This document shows, one piece after another, positions 1 through 5,098 of a stretch of DNA of 5,098 nt; the first letter of the stretch is position 1, and every line of letters begins with the position of its first letter. The stretch is taken from contig JAULUH010000064.1 in the NCBI GenBank assembly GCA_032111745.1, positions 1 to 5,098 of the forward strand, written 5' to 3'. The translations under genes and the position numbers were made by a program. The notes beneath the pieces are model-generated. The model worked only from the letters and a program-made list of their open reading frames with translations. It did not search any database and had not been told where the DNA came from. The DNA comes from JAULUH01 sp032111745. Its GTDB lineage: Bacteria > Chloroflexota > Anaerolineae > JAAEKA01.

Positions 1-1440
1 CGTTTGTTCCAGAAAGGATATACCCTCCTCGCTTCGCAAACCGGACTGGACCTGCTCCCCCTGGTGCCTGGGAAGGCTGCACACCACACAGATAGCCACC
101 TGATGCCCCGTTGGGCGACCGACCTAGCTGGCCCCGAGCTACGGACCATTGTTGAGCCCCTTATCGGTGTACGCGCCCTGCTCCCCGCCGCCCAGGGCCG
201 GGTGGCTTCCACCACCTGGCGAGTCCTCAACGCCGATGGCAAGATGGTGGCCCGTCTCGACCTGCAGGTGGCGCAGCCCTGCCATCCTACCGCACGGGCG
301 ACGCCAAGCGGCCAGCTTGTACTGCATGGTATCAAGGGCTATGGCAAGGACCGGGGCTGGCTGGCCGCCACGCTCACCGCCGCAGGCTGGCAGGAGACCC
401 GGCAGGACGCCATCTACCTCAACCTGCTGGCCCTGGCCAGCCGCACCCCAGGCGATTACTCCGCGGCTCTGGACCTGCAGCTTGAGCCCACCATGCGTAG
501 CGATGAAGCCACCAAAGCTATCCTGCGCCGGCTGCTGGCTATCATGCAGGCCAACGAATCCCTGATCATGCAGGACATCGACGTGGAGTTCCTCCACGAC
601 TACCGGGTCGCCATCCGGCGTACCCGCTCGGTGCTGGGCCAGCTCAATCAGGTGTTTGCTCCGGCGACCGTAAAGCGCTTCCAGCAAGATTTCGCCGCCA
701 TGGGCCGTGCGTCTAACCGCCTGCGCGACCTCGACGTATACCTGTTGCGCCAGGAGGAGTACACCGCCATGGTGCCGCCAGAGCTGCGCCAGGCCATTGG
801 TCCGCTGTTCGAGTACCTGCGAGCCCAGCGCGCCAGCGCCCTGGCCGAGGTCGCCGCCGAGATCGCCTCCCCCCCCCACGCCACCATCATGCACGACTGG
901 CAGCAATTCCTGAGCGAGCCGGGCGGCGAACACCCGGAGACTAGAGACGCTGCCCGGCCCGTGATCGACCTGGCCCAACAGCGGATCATCAAGCGCTATC
1001 GGCGCATCGTCAAGGCCGGCAACCAACTGCTCCACGGCGACACGGGCGTCGACGAGGTCGAGCTGCACGCGCTCCGCATCGAATTCAAGAAGCTGCGCTA
1101 CCTGCTGGAGTTCTTCGAGAGCCTGTTTCCCGGCAAAACCCTCAAGCGCCTGGTGAGCCAGCTCAAGGACGTGCAGAATATCCTGGGGGAGATCAACGAC
1201 CTGCGCATGCAGGAGACCTACCTCGAAAACATCGTGATGGAGCTGCCTGTGGCCAACGCCGGCGATCGGGCCACCATCCTGGCCGTGGGCTGCCTGGTCG
1301 GCAAGCTCGACGATCGCACCGAGGCCGCCAAGGAGAACTTTGCCCCCGCTTTCGCGCGTTTCGCCGCGGCCGAAACCAGGGCTCAGTTCCGGGAGCTGGC
1401 CACCTTCGCCGCGCGCGCCCAGGGGGATGACGTCCCATGA
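1..1440 (+). CDS. CYTH-like/CHAD domain protein, 5' end outside window
   Basis: This is a CHAD (conserved histidine alpha-helical domain) protein. CHAD helices form a basic surface that binds polyphosphate, and CHAD proteins are known on polyphosphate granules. Numbering from the TTG at position 4, CHAD spans about residues 165-470. The first half has HDYRVAIRR (His198, Arg201, Arg205, Arg206) and RLRDLDVYL (239-247). The second half has His355, Arg358, Lys362, Lys363 and Arg365, then a QNILGEINDL segment (391-400). Residues 35-90, including VRALLPAA and the WRVLNADGKMVARLDL segment, resemble the C-terminal part of a CYTH-like (triphosphate tunnel) domain. The characteristic acidic N-terminal strand of CYTH is not visible. 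The frame is open to the window edge and no ribosome binding site can be seen, so the TTG is probably not the true start and the N-terminus is missing. The stop overlaps the ParA gene start. CHAD assignment is firm; the CYTH remnant is likely; the granule role is inference. Confidence 0.9.
   Translation, partial: RLFQKGYTLLASQTGLDLLPLVPGKAAHHTDSHLMPRWATDLAGPELRTIVEPLIGVRALLPAAQGRVASTTWRVLNADGKMVARLDLQVAQPCHPTARATPSGQLVLHGIKGYGKDRGWLAATLTAAGWQETRQDAIYLNLLALASRTPGDYSAALDLQLEPTMRSDEATKAILRRLLAIMQANESLIMQDIDVEFLHDYRVAIRRTRSVLGQLNQVFAPATVKRFQQDFAAMGRASNRLRDLDVYLLRQEEYTAMVPPELRQAIGPLFEYLRAQRASALAEVAAEIASPPHATIMHDWQQFLSEPGGEHPETRDAARPVIDLAQQRIIKRYRRIVKAGNQLLHGDTGVDEVELHALRIEFKKLRYLLEFFESLFPGKTLKRLVSQLKDVQNILGEINDLRMQETYLENIVMELPVANAGDRATILAVGCLVGKLDDRTEAAKENFAPAFARFAAAETRAQFRELATFAARAQGDDVP
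869..877 (+). repeat. Homopolymeric tract of nine C within the CHAD gene
   Basis: Nine consecutive C residues lie within the coding sequence and encode Ser-Pro-Pro between the two halves of the CHAD domain. Such runs are prone to polymerase slippage and to sequencing error. As given here the frame stays open through it and the downstream CHAD motifs are intact. Confidence 0.8.
1421..1426 (+). promoter_or_regulatory. Ribosome binding site of the ParA-like gene
   Basis: AGGGGG lies 10 bases before the ATG at 1437, inside the last codons of the CHAD gene. Together with the ATGA stop/start overlap it supports this start and suggests coupled translation. Confidence 0.6.
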
Positions 1441-2180
1441 CCGTGCTCACGCTGTATAGCCACAAGGGTGGTGTCGGCAAGACCGCCACCGCCGTCAACC
1501 TGGCCTACCTGGCCGCACAGTCCGGTGCCCGCACCCTGATCTGCGACCTGGACGCCCAAAGCTCCAGCACCTACTACTTTCGGGTCAAGCCCAGGCTCAA
1601 AGGGGGCGCCAAAAGCCTGCTCAAAGGATCGATTGCCAGGAGCATCAAGGGCACGGACTACGATAACCTGGACCTGCTGCCCGCCGACCTGCGCCTGCGC
1701 GATCTGGCCATTGACCTGGAGGGCTCCAAGCACACCAGGACCCGCCTCCGCCGCGTCCTGGAGCCCCTGCAGAAGGAGTACCAGCTCATCGTGCTGGACG
1801 CGCCTCCCACCATCGGCCTGGTGGCTGAGAACGTGTTCGACGCCTCCGATTACCTGCTGGTGCCCCTGATACCCACCCCCCTCTCCCTGCGTACCCACCA
1901 CCAACTGCTGCAGTTTCTCGGCGATGGCAAGTACGACACCAGCCGCGTCCACGCCTTTTTCTCCCTGGTAGACCGGCGCAAGAAGCTGCACCGCGAGCAA
2001 ATGGAGCAGGCGGCAGCCGAGTTCCCCGGCACCCTGCAAACCGCCATCCCCTACCTCTCCCAGATCGAGCGCATGGGTGTCGAACGCCAGCCGGTGCCAG
2101 CCTTTGCAGCCCGCTCCACCGCCGCCAGCTGCTACCGGAGCCTCTGGGAGGAGGTCGCCGCCAGCCTGTTTCCCAATTAG
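1437..2180 (+). CDS. ParA/MinD-family ATPase
   Basis: This 247-residue protein is a deviant-Walker P-loop ATPase of the ParA/Soj group. These proteins dimerise on ATP, usually bind DNA non-specifically or a membrane, and segregate or position cargo. The deviant Walker A motif KGGVGKT is at residues 10-16 with the signature Lys10 and catalytic Lys15. Walker A' is CDLDAQ (36-41, Asp39), and Walker B is VLDAPP (119-124, Asp121). The length is typical of Soj-like proteins that lack an N-terminal helix-turn-helix domain, which differs from plasmid ParA of the P1 type. No ParB gene or obvious parS site is in the window. The start codon overlaps the CHAD stop by four bases, which implies one operon and a shared process. 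A plausible role is positioning of CHAD-coated polyphosphate granules; that is inference from context. Chromosome partitioning is the alternative, made less likely by the missing parB. Confidence 0.93.
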   Translation: MTVLTLYSHKGGVGKTATAVNLAYLAAQSGARTLICDLDAQSSSTYYFRVKPRLKGGAKSLLKGSIARSIKGTDYDNLDLLPADLRLRDLAIDLEGSKHTRTRLRRVLEPLQKEYQLIVLDAPPTIGLVAENVFDASDYLLVPLIPTPLSLRTHHQLLQFLGDGKYDTSRVHAFFSLVDRRKKLHREQMEQAAAEFPGTLQTAIPYLSQIERMGVERQPVPAFAARSTAASCYRSLWEEVAASLFPN

Positions 2181-2197
2181 CTCATCCCATGATAGCA

Positions 2198-2226
2198 GCC
2201 GGAGGGCGAGGAGACCTTGTCCCTAC
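2198..2226. repeat. GC-rich palindromic repeat, copy 1
   Basis: This 29-base element matches copy 2 (2250-2278) at 27 of 29 positions. Its core is GGGCGAGG-AGA-CCTTGTCC. Compared with the perfect palindrome of copy 2, both differences are C to T in the right arm, so an RNA stem would keep two G-U wobble pairs. It begins 18 bases after the ParA stop. No T-run follows, so it is not a classic terminator. Confidence 0.75.
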
Positions 2227-2249
2227 GCGGGGATGAGGGTGTAGGCGTG

Positions 2250-2278
2250 GCCGGAGGGCGAGGAGACCTCGCCCCTAC
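2250..2278. repeat. GC-rich palindromic repeat, copy 2
   Basis: The core GGGCGAGG (2256-2263), AGA, CCTCGCCC (2267-2274) is a perfect 8-bp inverted repeat with a 3-base loop, followed by CTAC. Its start is 52 bases after that of copy 1, with a different spacer between them. It ends one base before the -35 box of the downstream promoter. Elements of this form look like dispersed REP-type intergenic repeats; dispersal elsewhere in the genome is assumed, not seen. Confidence 0.8.
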
Positions 2279-2307
2279 TTGGCATTTCCCGGCGCCCCGT
2301 GTATAAT
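2279..2307 (+). promoter_or_regulatory. Sigma-70 type promoter for the leader RNA and oxidoreductase gene
   Basis: The -35 box TTGGCA (2279-2284; consensus TTGACA, one mismatch) and a perfect -10 box TATAAT (2302-2307) are separated by the ideal 17 bases. Transcription would start near 2313-2315. That is about 205 bases before the oxidoreductase start codon, which leaves a long leader. Confidence 0.75.
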
Positions 2308-2313
2308 GCCGCC

Positions 2314-2466
2314 AACTGGAATCTGTCTTACCAACCCTAGAGGCGAGACAATGCCGATCGGCCAATGGCGCTTCCCACAGCCGTGGAAGTCTCATCGTAG
2401 CCGGGACTGCGATGGCTGTCCATCACCAAGTCGCTATGTCAAAACAGCATAGCGGCTTTTTTCTTT
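2314..2466 (+). ncRNA. Structured leader RNA, candidate riboswitch or attenuator (class not assigned)
   Basis: Between the promoter and an intrinsic terminator lies about 150 nt of non-coding RNA with nested pairing. GAGAC (2345-2349) pairs with GTCTC (2389-2393), extended outward across loops by GGC (2342-2344) with GCC (2400-2402) and CCC (2335-2337) with GGG (2403-2405). Inside are a possible GCC-GATC-GGC hairpin (2353-2362) and a CTTCcCAC/GTGGAAG hairpin (2371-2389). GATGG-CTGT-CCATC (2411-2424) follows. An enclosed multi-helix element plus a terminator just ahead of a gene is the usual form of a riboswitch. Because the gene encodes a tungsten-pterin enzyme, a molybdenum/tungsten cofactor (moco/Tuco) sensor is the first class to test. 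I cannot match a consensus reliably. A separate small RNA or a lineage-specific leader is also possible. Confidence 0.5.
2430..2466 (+). terminator. Intrinsic terminator inside the leader, upstream of the oxidoreductase gene
   Basis: The arms GTCGCTATG (2430-2438) and CATAGCGGC (2448-2456) form a 9-bp stem with one T-G pair and a 9-base A-rich loop. Six T, a C and three more T follow directly (2457-2466). It lies downstream of the promoter and 54 bases before the start codon, so it would stop leader transcription unless prevented. That makes it a likely attenuator. Confidence 0.85.
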
Positions 2467-2505
2467 GTCGTCACGCCCGGTCCTATCACAAGTGTGCATT
2501 CAGTT

Positions 2506-2513
2506 GAAGGAGG
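2506..2513 (+). promoter_or_regulatory. Strong ribosome binding site of the oxidoreductase gene
   Basis: GAAGGAGG sits 7 bases before the ATG at 2521. It is only one base from the in-frame ATG at 2515 and lies downstream of the in-frame GTG at 2494. This spacing selects 2521 as the start. Confidence 0.85.
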
Positions 2514-2520
2514 TATGTCG

Positions 2521-4341
2521 ATGATCAGCGGTTTCAACGATCGCGTGGCCCGGATCGACCTCACCACAGGCGAGGTCACCTACGAGCCGCTCAACGCAGA
2601 GGATGTGCGCAAATACGTGGGCGCCCGCGGGCTGGGCGTCAAGTATGTGCTCGACAACGGCCCCCAGGTCGAACCTTTCTCGCCCGACAACCTGTTGTGC
2701 GTCATGAACGGCCCCCTCACCGGCACCGAGGTCAAGATGAGCGGCCGCCTGGCGGTGATCACCAAGTCCCCGCTCACCGGCACGGTGACCGACAGCCACA
2801 TGGGCGGCTGGACCGCAGCCAAGCTCAAGTGGGCCGGCCTGGATGGCCTGCTGTTCAAGGGCAAGGCCGACAGCCCGGTCTACGCCTACGTGGCAGATGG
2901 CGAGGTGGCACTGTATGACGCCTCGGCCGTCTGGGGATTGGACACCGACGACGCCATCCACTATCTGCAGCACGAGCACGGCGAGGACTGCTCCGTGATG
3001 GCCATCGGCCCGGCGGGCGAGAACCTGGTGCGCTTCGCCAACTTCATCAACGAGCACAATCGCGCCGCCGGCCGTGGTGGCACTGGTGCGGTTGCCGGCT
3101 CCAAGAATCTCAAGGCCATCGTGATCAAAGGCGACAAGGCCAACCAGCCCAAGCCCGCCGATCGCACGGCCTTCAAGGAATCGGACAAGAAGGCCCTGGC
3201 CGCCATCATGAACGAGGCGATCATCACGGCCCCGCGCAAGGGTAGCCTGAGTGTGTACGGCACCAACGTGCTCATGAACATGGTCAACGTCATCGGCGCC
3301 CTGCCCGCCAAGAACTCCCAGCACACCTCATTTGCCGATGCCGAGCTCATCTCGGGTGAGTACGTCCGGGAGAACATCCTCACCGACGACCCGACCTGCC
3401 ATGCCTGCCCTGTGGCCTGCAAGAAGGAGTTTGAGATCACCGAAGGCAAGTGGAAGGTCAAGGGCGAGAGCTACGAATACGAGTCGGCCTGGGCATTCGG
3501 CGCCAACTGCTTCACTGGTGACACCGCAGCTGTGGGCTACATGATCATCCAGTGCAACCGCTTTGGCATGGACACCATCGAGATGGGCAACGTGCTGTCC
3601 ATGACCATGGAGGCCACGGACAAGGGCTACACCAACGGCAACGGCATGGCCTGGGGCGACACCGACGCCATGGCGGCCATGATCGAGCGCGTGGCCTACC
3701 GCAAGGACGATTTCGCCCGTATGTTGGGTGAGGGCACCTACAACGCTGCGGTAGCTATGGGCGATCCCGACATCGCCATGTCCGTCAAGGGCCAGGCCAT
3801 CCCGGCCTACGACCCACGTGGCATCAAAGGCATGGCCCTGGGCTATGCCACCAGCAACCGCGGCGCCTGCCACCTGCGCGCCTACACCCCCGCCGCCGAA
3901 GTTCTCGCTAACGTGCTCGGTGCGGTAGGGCTGACCGATCACCTGGCCTGGGAGGGCAAGGCCAACCTGACCATCATCTTCCAGCATGTCCACACCATGA
4001 CCGACTGTCTGGATCTGTGCAAGTTCTCGACCTTTGCCGAGAGCCTGGACGACTTCGCTGCCCAATACAGCACCTTCACCGGCATGGAGATGAACGCCGG
4101 CGACCTGCTCAAGCTGGGCGAGCGGGTGTGGAACCTGGAGCGCTACTACAACAACCTGGCCGGCATCGCCGAAGGCAGCGACTATTTGCCCAAGCGCTTC
4201 CTGGAGGAGCCCGCGGATGGCCAGGGCTCCGCGGGCAGCGTGGTCGAGCTGCCCCAGATGCTGGCCGAGTACTACACCCTGCGCGGCTGGGAGAATGGCG
4301 TCGTTCCCCAGAGCAAGCTCAAGGAGTTAGAGATCATCTAG
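2521..4341 (+). CDS. Aldehyde:ferredoxin oxidoreductase family protein (tungsten-pterin)
   Basis: The family oxidises aldehydes to carboxylic acids, or does the reverse, in the cytoplasm with ferredoxin as electron partner. It uses a tungsten or molybdenum bis-pterin and one 4Fe-4S cluster. From the ATG at 2521 the protein has 606 residues, close to Pyrococcus furiosus AOR. The cluster ligands are CxxCxxxC at Cys293, Cys296 and Cys300, plus Cys500 in DCLDLC (495-500). SGR with Arg76 (matching the AOR arginine between cluster and pterin), AAGRGGTG (182-189) and DTIEMG (351-356) line the cofactor. His451 in GACHLRA and Glu319/Glu321 in ESYEYE sit where catalytic residues lie in AOR. It has its own promoter, a leader with a terminator, and a terminator behind it, so it looks monocistronic. 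No ferredoxin-like or MoaD-like neighbour is seen. Substrate and metal cannot be told; related subfamilies include FOR, GAPOR and BamB. No signal peptide is visible. Confidence 0.95.
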   Translation: MISGFNDRVARIDLTTGEVTYEPLNAEDVRKYVGARGLGVKYVLDNGPQVEPFSPDNLLCVMNGPLTGTEVKMSGRLAVITKSPLTGTVTDSHMGGWTAAKLKWAGLDGLLFKGKADSPVYAYVADGEVALYDASAVWGLDTDDAIHYLQHEHGEDCSVMAIGPAGENLVRFANFINEHNRAAGRGGTGAVAGSKNLKAIVIKGDKANQPKPADRTAFKESDKKALAAIMNEAIITAPRKGSLSVYGTNVLMNMVNVIGALPAKNSQHTSFADAELISGEYVRENILTDDPTCHACPVACKKEFEITEGKWKVKGESYEYESAWAFGANCFTGDTAAVGYMIIQCNRFGMDTIEMGNVLSMTMEATDKGYTNGNGMAWGDTDAMAAMIERVAYRKDDFARMLGEGTYNAAVAMGDPDIAMSVKGQAIPAYDPRGIKGMALGYATSNRGACHLRAYTPAAEVLANVLGAVGLTDHLAWEGKANLTIIFQHVHTMTDCLDLCKFSTFAESLDDFAAQYSTFTGMEMNAGDLLKLGERVWNLERYYNNLAGIAEGSDYLPKRFLEEPADGQGSAGSVVELPQMLAEYYTLRGWENGVVPQSKLKELEII

Positions 4342-4357
4342 CCCCTGCCGGCAAGTG

Positions 4358-4402
4358 AAAGAGGCCCGGCTCCCTGAATGATTCAGGGAGCCGGGCCTCT
4401 TT
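4358..4402. terminator. Bidirectional terminator between convergent genes
   Basis: The arms at 4358-4379 and 4381-4402 are perfect reverse complements, 22 bases each around a single G. A realistic hairpin has 21 pairs and a TGA loop. The plus strand ends the stem in TCTTT, and the minus strand does the same because the left arm begins AAAGA. It lies 16 bases after the oxidoreductase stop and can also serve the helicase gene arriving on the other strand. Confidence 0.85.
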
Positions 4403-4419
4403 GCGGTATCAATCCGAGA

Positions 4420-4447
4420 GTAGAGACGCAAAATCTTGCGTCTCTAC
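4420..4447. repeat. GTAGAGACGCAA-type palindromic repeat
   Basis: GTAGAGACGCAA (4420-4431), loop AATC, TTGCGTCTCTAC (4436-4447) is a perfect 12-bp inverted repeat. From general knowledge, elements of this sequence recur in intergenic regions of Chloroflexota and cyanobacteria. Only one copy is in the window, so dispersal is not shown here. Its function is unknown; a mobile miniature element or REP-like sequence is likely. Confidence 0.75.
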
Positions 4448-4520
4448 GGTTCAGCCAATCCAGAACACACCCATCTCAAATCGTTCGCCCAAGCCAGGCC
4501 TGCGGGGTCGCCAAGCCGGC
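4448..4520. other. Remaining intergenic spacer
   Basis: These bases lie between the palindromic repeat and the helicase stop codon. I see no promoter or gene here. At its right edge GCCGGC (4515-4520) and GCCGGC (4524-4529) flank the TCA that is the helicase stop, giving a 6-bp stem. No T-run follows on either strand. Confidence 0.4.
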
Positions 4521-5098
4521 TCAGCCGGCGTGCTCGACGGTCACTACATGGCGCCGGATGCGATAGGAGCCGCTCTTAGCCAGCACCCGGCTGACATGCT
4601 GTTCGGGCACGTCGACGAACGTGCGGGCCTGCTCGATGGAGATCTTGCCCAGCACGTGGCCCGGGATCGCCGCATGGGCTGCAATTGCGCCCACCACGTC
4701 GCTGGGCCGCACGCCATGGTCACGCCCGGCATTGAGAGCCAACCGCACCATGCCCTTCTCGTGAGCGCCTCCATCGCGTGCGCTGCGGCCAGGCCGCAGC
4801 ACGCCCACAGGCCGGGACTCGCCGTCACGACTGCGGCGTTCCGGCCGCCCCGGCTTCTGCCGCAGGGTCACCTTGGTGCTGTCCGGCCCCGGGCGACCCC
4901 TGGATTGCTTCTGTTCTGGCGGCCGGCTTTCCTCCACGGTGCTCACCGGCTCGATCGAGCGATGCTGCTCCGTCGCCCGCACCAGCTTCAGGGCCGCCAC
5001 GGCGATCTCGGCCAGCTCGTGGCCCGCTTCGGTCATCTCGGCGATCATCTCCCGCTCCCGCGCGCCGCGTCCACGCGCCAGCCATACCTGCATCTTCT
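4521..5098 (-). CDS. DEAD-box RNA helicase, C-terminal part (5' end outside window)
   Basis: This is the C-terminal end of a DEAD-box ATP-dependent RNA helicase of the CsdA/DbpA type. Such helicases unwind RNA in ribosome assembly, cold adaptation or mRNA decay. The frame is open to the window edge, and the ATP-binding core (Walker A, DEAD box) lies outside. Counting from the Met at 5091-5093, residues 1-45 resemble the helical region after the helicase core, including HELAEIAVAALKLVRATEQ. Residues 46-110 are a charged, Pro/Arg-rich, probably disordered linker. Residues 114-188 match the RRM-like DbpA RNA-binding domain: MVRLALNAGRDHGVRPSDVV, then AIPGHVLGKISI, FVDVPEQ and YRIRRHVVTVEHA. The ordered C-terminus and short tail (AG, stop) show the gene is complete at this end. 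The gene converges on the oxidoreductase gene. The domain is clear; the exact helicase subtype is not decided by this fragment. Confidence 0.88.
   Translation of the reverse strand, partial: KMQVWLARGRGAREREMIAEMTEAGHELAEIAVAALKLVRATEQHRSIEPVSTVEESRPPEQKQSRGRPGPDSTKVTLRQKPGRPERRSRDGESRPVGVLRPGRSARDGGAHEKGMVRLALNAGRDHGVRPSDVVGAIAAHAAIPGHVLGKISIEQARTFVDVPEQHVSRVLAKSGSYRIRRHVVTVEHAG

Noticed and set aside
139..1068. Long open frame on the minus strand within the CHAD gene
   Set aside because: It is antisense to conserved CHAD motifs, and its protein is of low complexity with no recognisable domain. This is expected in GC-rich DNA.
2198..2278. CRISPR-like repeat-spacer unit
   Set aside because: There are only two repeats, strongly palindromic, with a 23-base spacer and no cas genes; a REP-type element fits better.
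2177..2395. Small minus-strand open frame across the intergenic region
   Set aside because: It covers the palindromic repeats, the promoter and the leader RNA, has no ribosome binding site that I can see, and encodes no recognisable domain.
2308..2456. 6S-like closed RNA from pairing of GCCGC (2308-2312) with GCGGC (2452-2456)
   Set aside because: The left segment lies between the -10 box and the expected transcription start, so it would not be part of the RNA.
2314..2466. Firm assignment of the leader as a moco/Tuco riboswitch
   Set aside because: The gene context fits, but I could not align the helices and conserved loop bases to that class with confidence, so it is kept as a hypothesis.
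2494..2520. In-frame GTG (2494) and ATG (2515) as starts for the oxidoreductase
   Set aside because: The GAAGGAGG ribosome binding site at 2506-2513 lies downstream of the GTG and only one base from the first ATG. Its 7-base spacing to the ATG at 2521 fits, and starting there gives the usual AOR N-terminus.
2500..3324. Long open frame on the minus strand within the oxidoreductase gene
   Set aside because: It is the antisense shadow of a gene with intact family motifs, rich in Gly/Ala/Val/His, with no known domain.
4378..4566. Small plus-strand open frame after the oxidoreductase
   Set aside because: It starts inside the terminator hairpin, runs through the palindromic repeat and overlaps the helicase 3' end. 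This is not a credible gene.

Overview
The window is GC-rich, gene-dense bacterial DNA. It carries two kinds of short palindromic intergenic repeat: a GGGCGAGG-type element and a GTAGAGACGCAA-type element. From general knowledge these remind me of Chloroflexota (Anaerolineae-like) or cyanobacterial genomes. The tungsten-type aldehyde:ferredoxin oxidoreductase points to an organism with anaerobic metabolism, so an anaerobic Chloroflexota member is my best guess. No marker gene fixes the taxonomy.

Layout, left to right. Positions 1-1440 (+) hold the 3' portion of a CYTH-like/CHAD protein whose start lies outside the window. It overlaps by 4 bases (ATGA) a ParA/MinD-type ATPase gene (1437-2180, +). 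The two are probably translationally coupled. They may act together on polyphosphate: CHAD proteins bind polyphosphate granules, and ParA-type ATPases position cellular cargo.

Positions 2181-2520 are a 340-base non-coding stretch with a lot of structure. It holds two copies of a GC-rich palindromic repeat, then a near-consensus sigma-70 promoter (TTGGCA-N17-TATAAT) abutting the second copy. A roughly 150-nt structured leader follows, ending in a textbook intrinsic terminator, and then a strong ribosome binding site. Promoter, structured RNA and terminator ahead of a tungsten-cofactor enzyme gene look like a riboswitch or attenuator. I could not assign the RNA to a known class with confidence.

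Positions 2521-4341 (+) encode a complete 606-residue aldehyde:ferredoxin oxidoreductase family protein with the cluster and pterin ligands intact. It stands alone, with no ferredoxin, MoaD-like or cofactor gene beside it in the window. A long perfect inverted repeat (4358-4402) forms a bidirectional terminator, followed by the second palindromic repeat (4420-4447). From the right edge, on the minus strand, comes the C-terminal part of a DEAD-box RNA helicase ending in a DbpA-type RNA-binding domain (4521-5098). It converges on the oxidoreductase gene.

The most interesting parts are the leader RNA and the ParA-CHAD gene pair.
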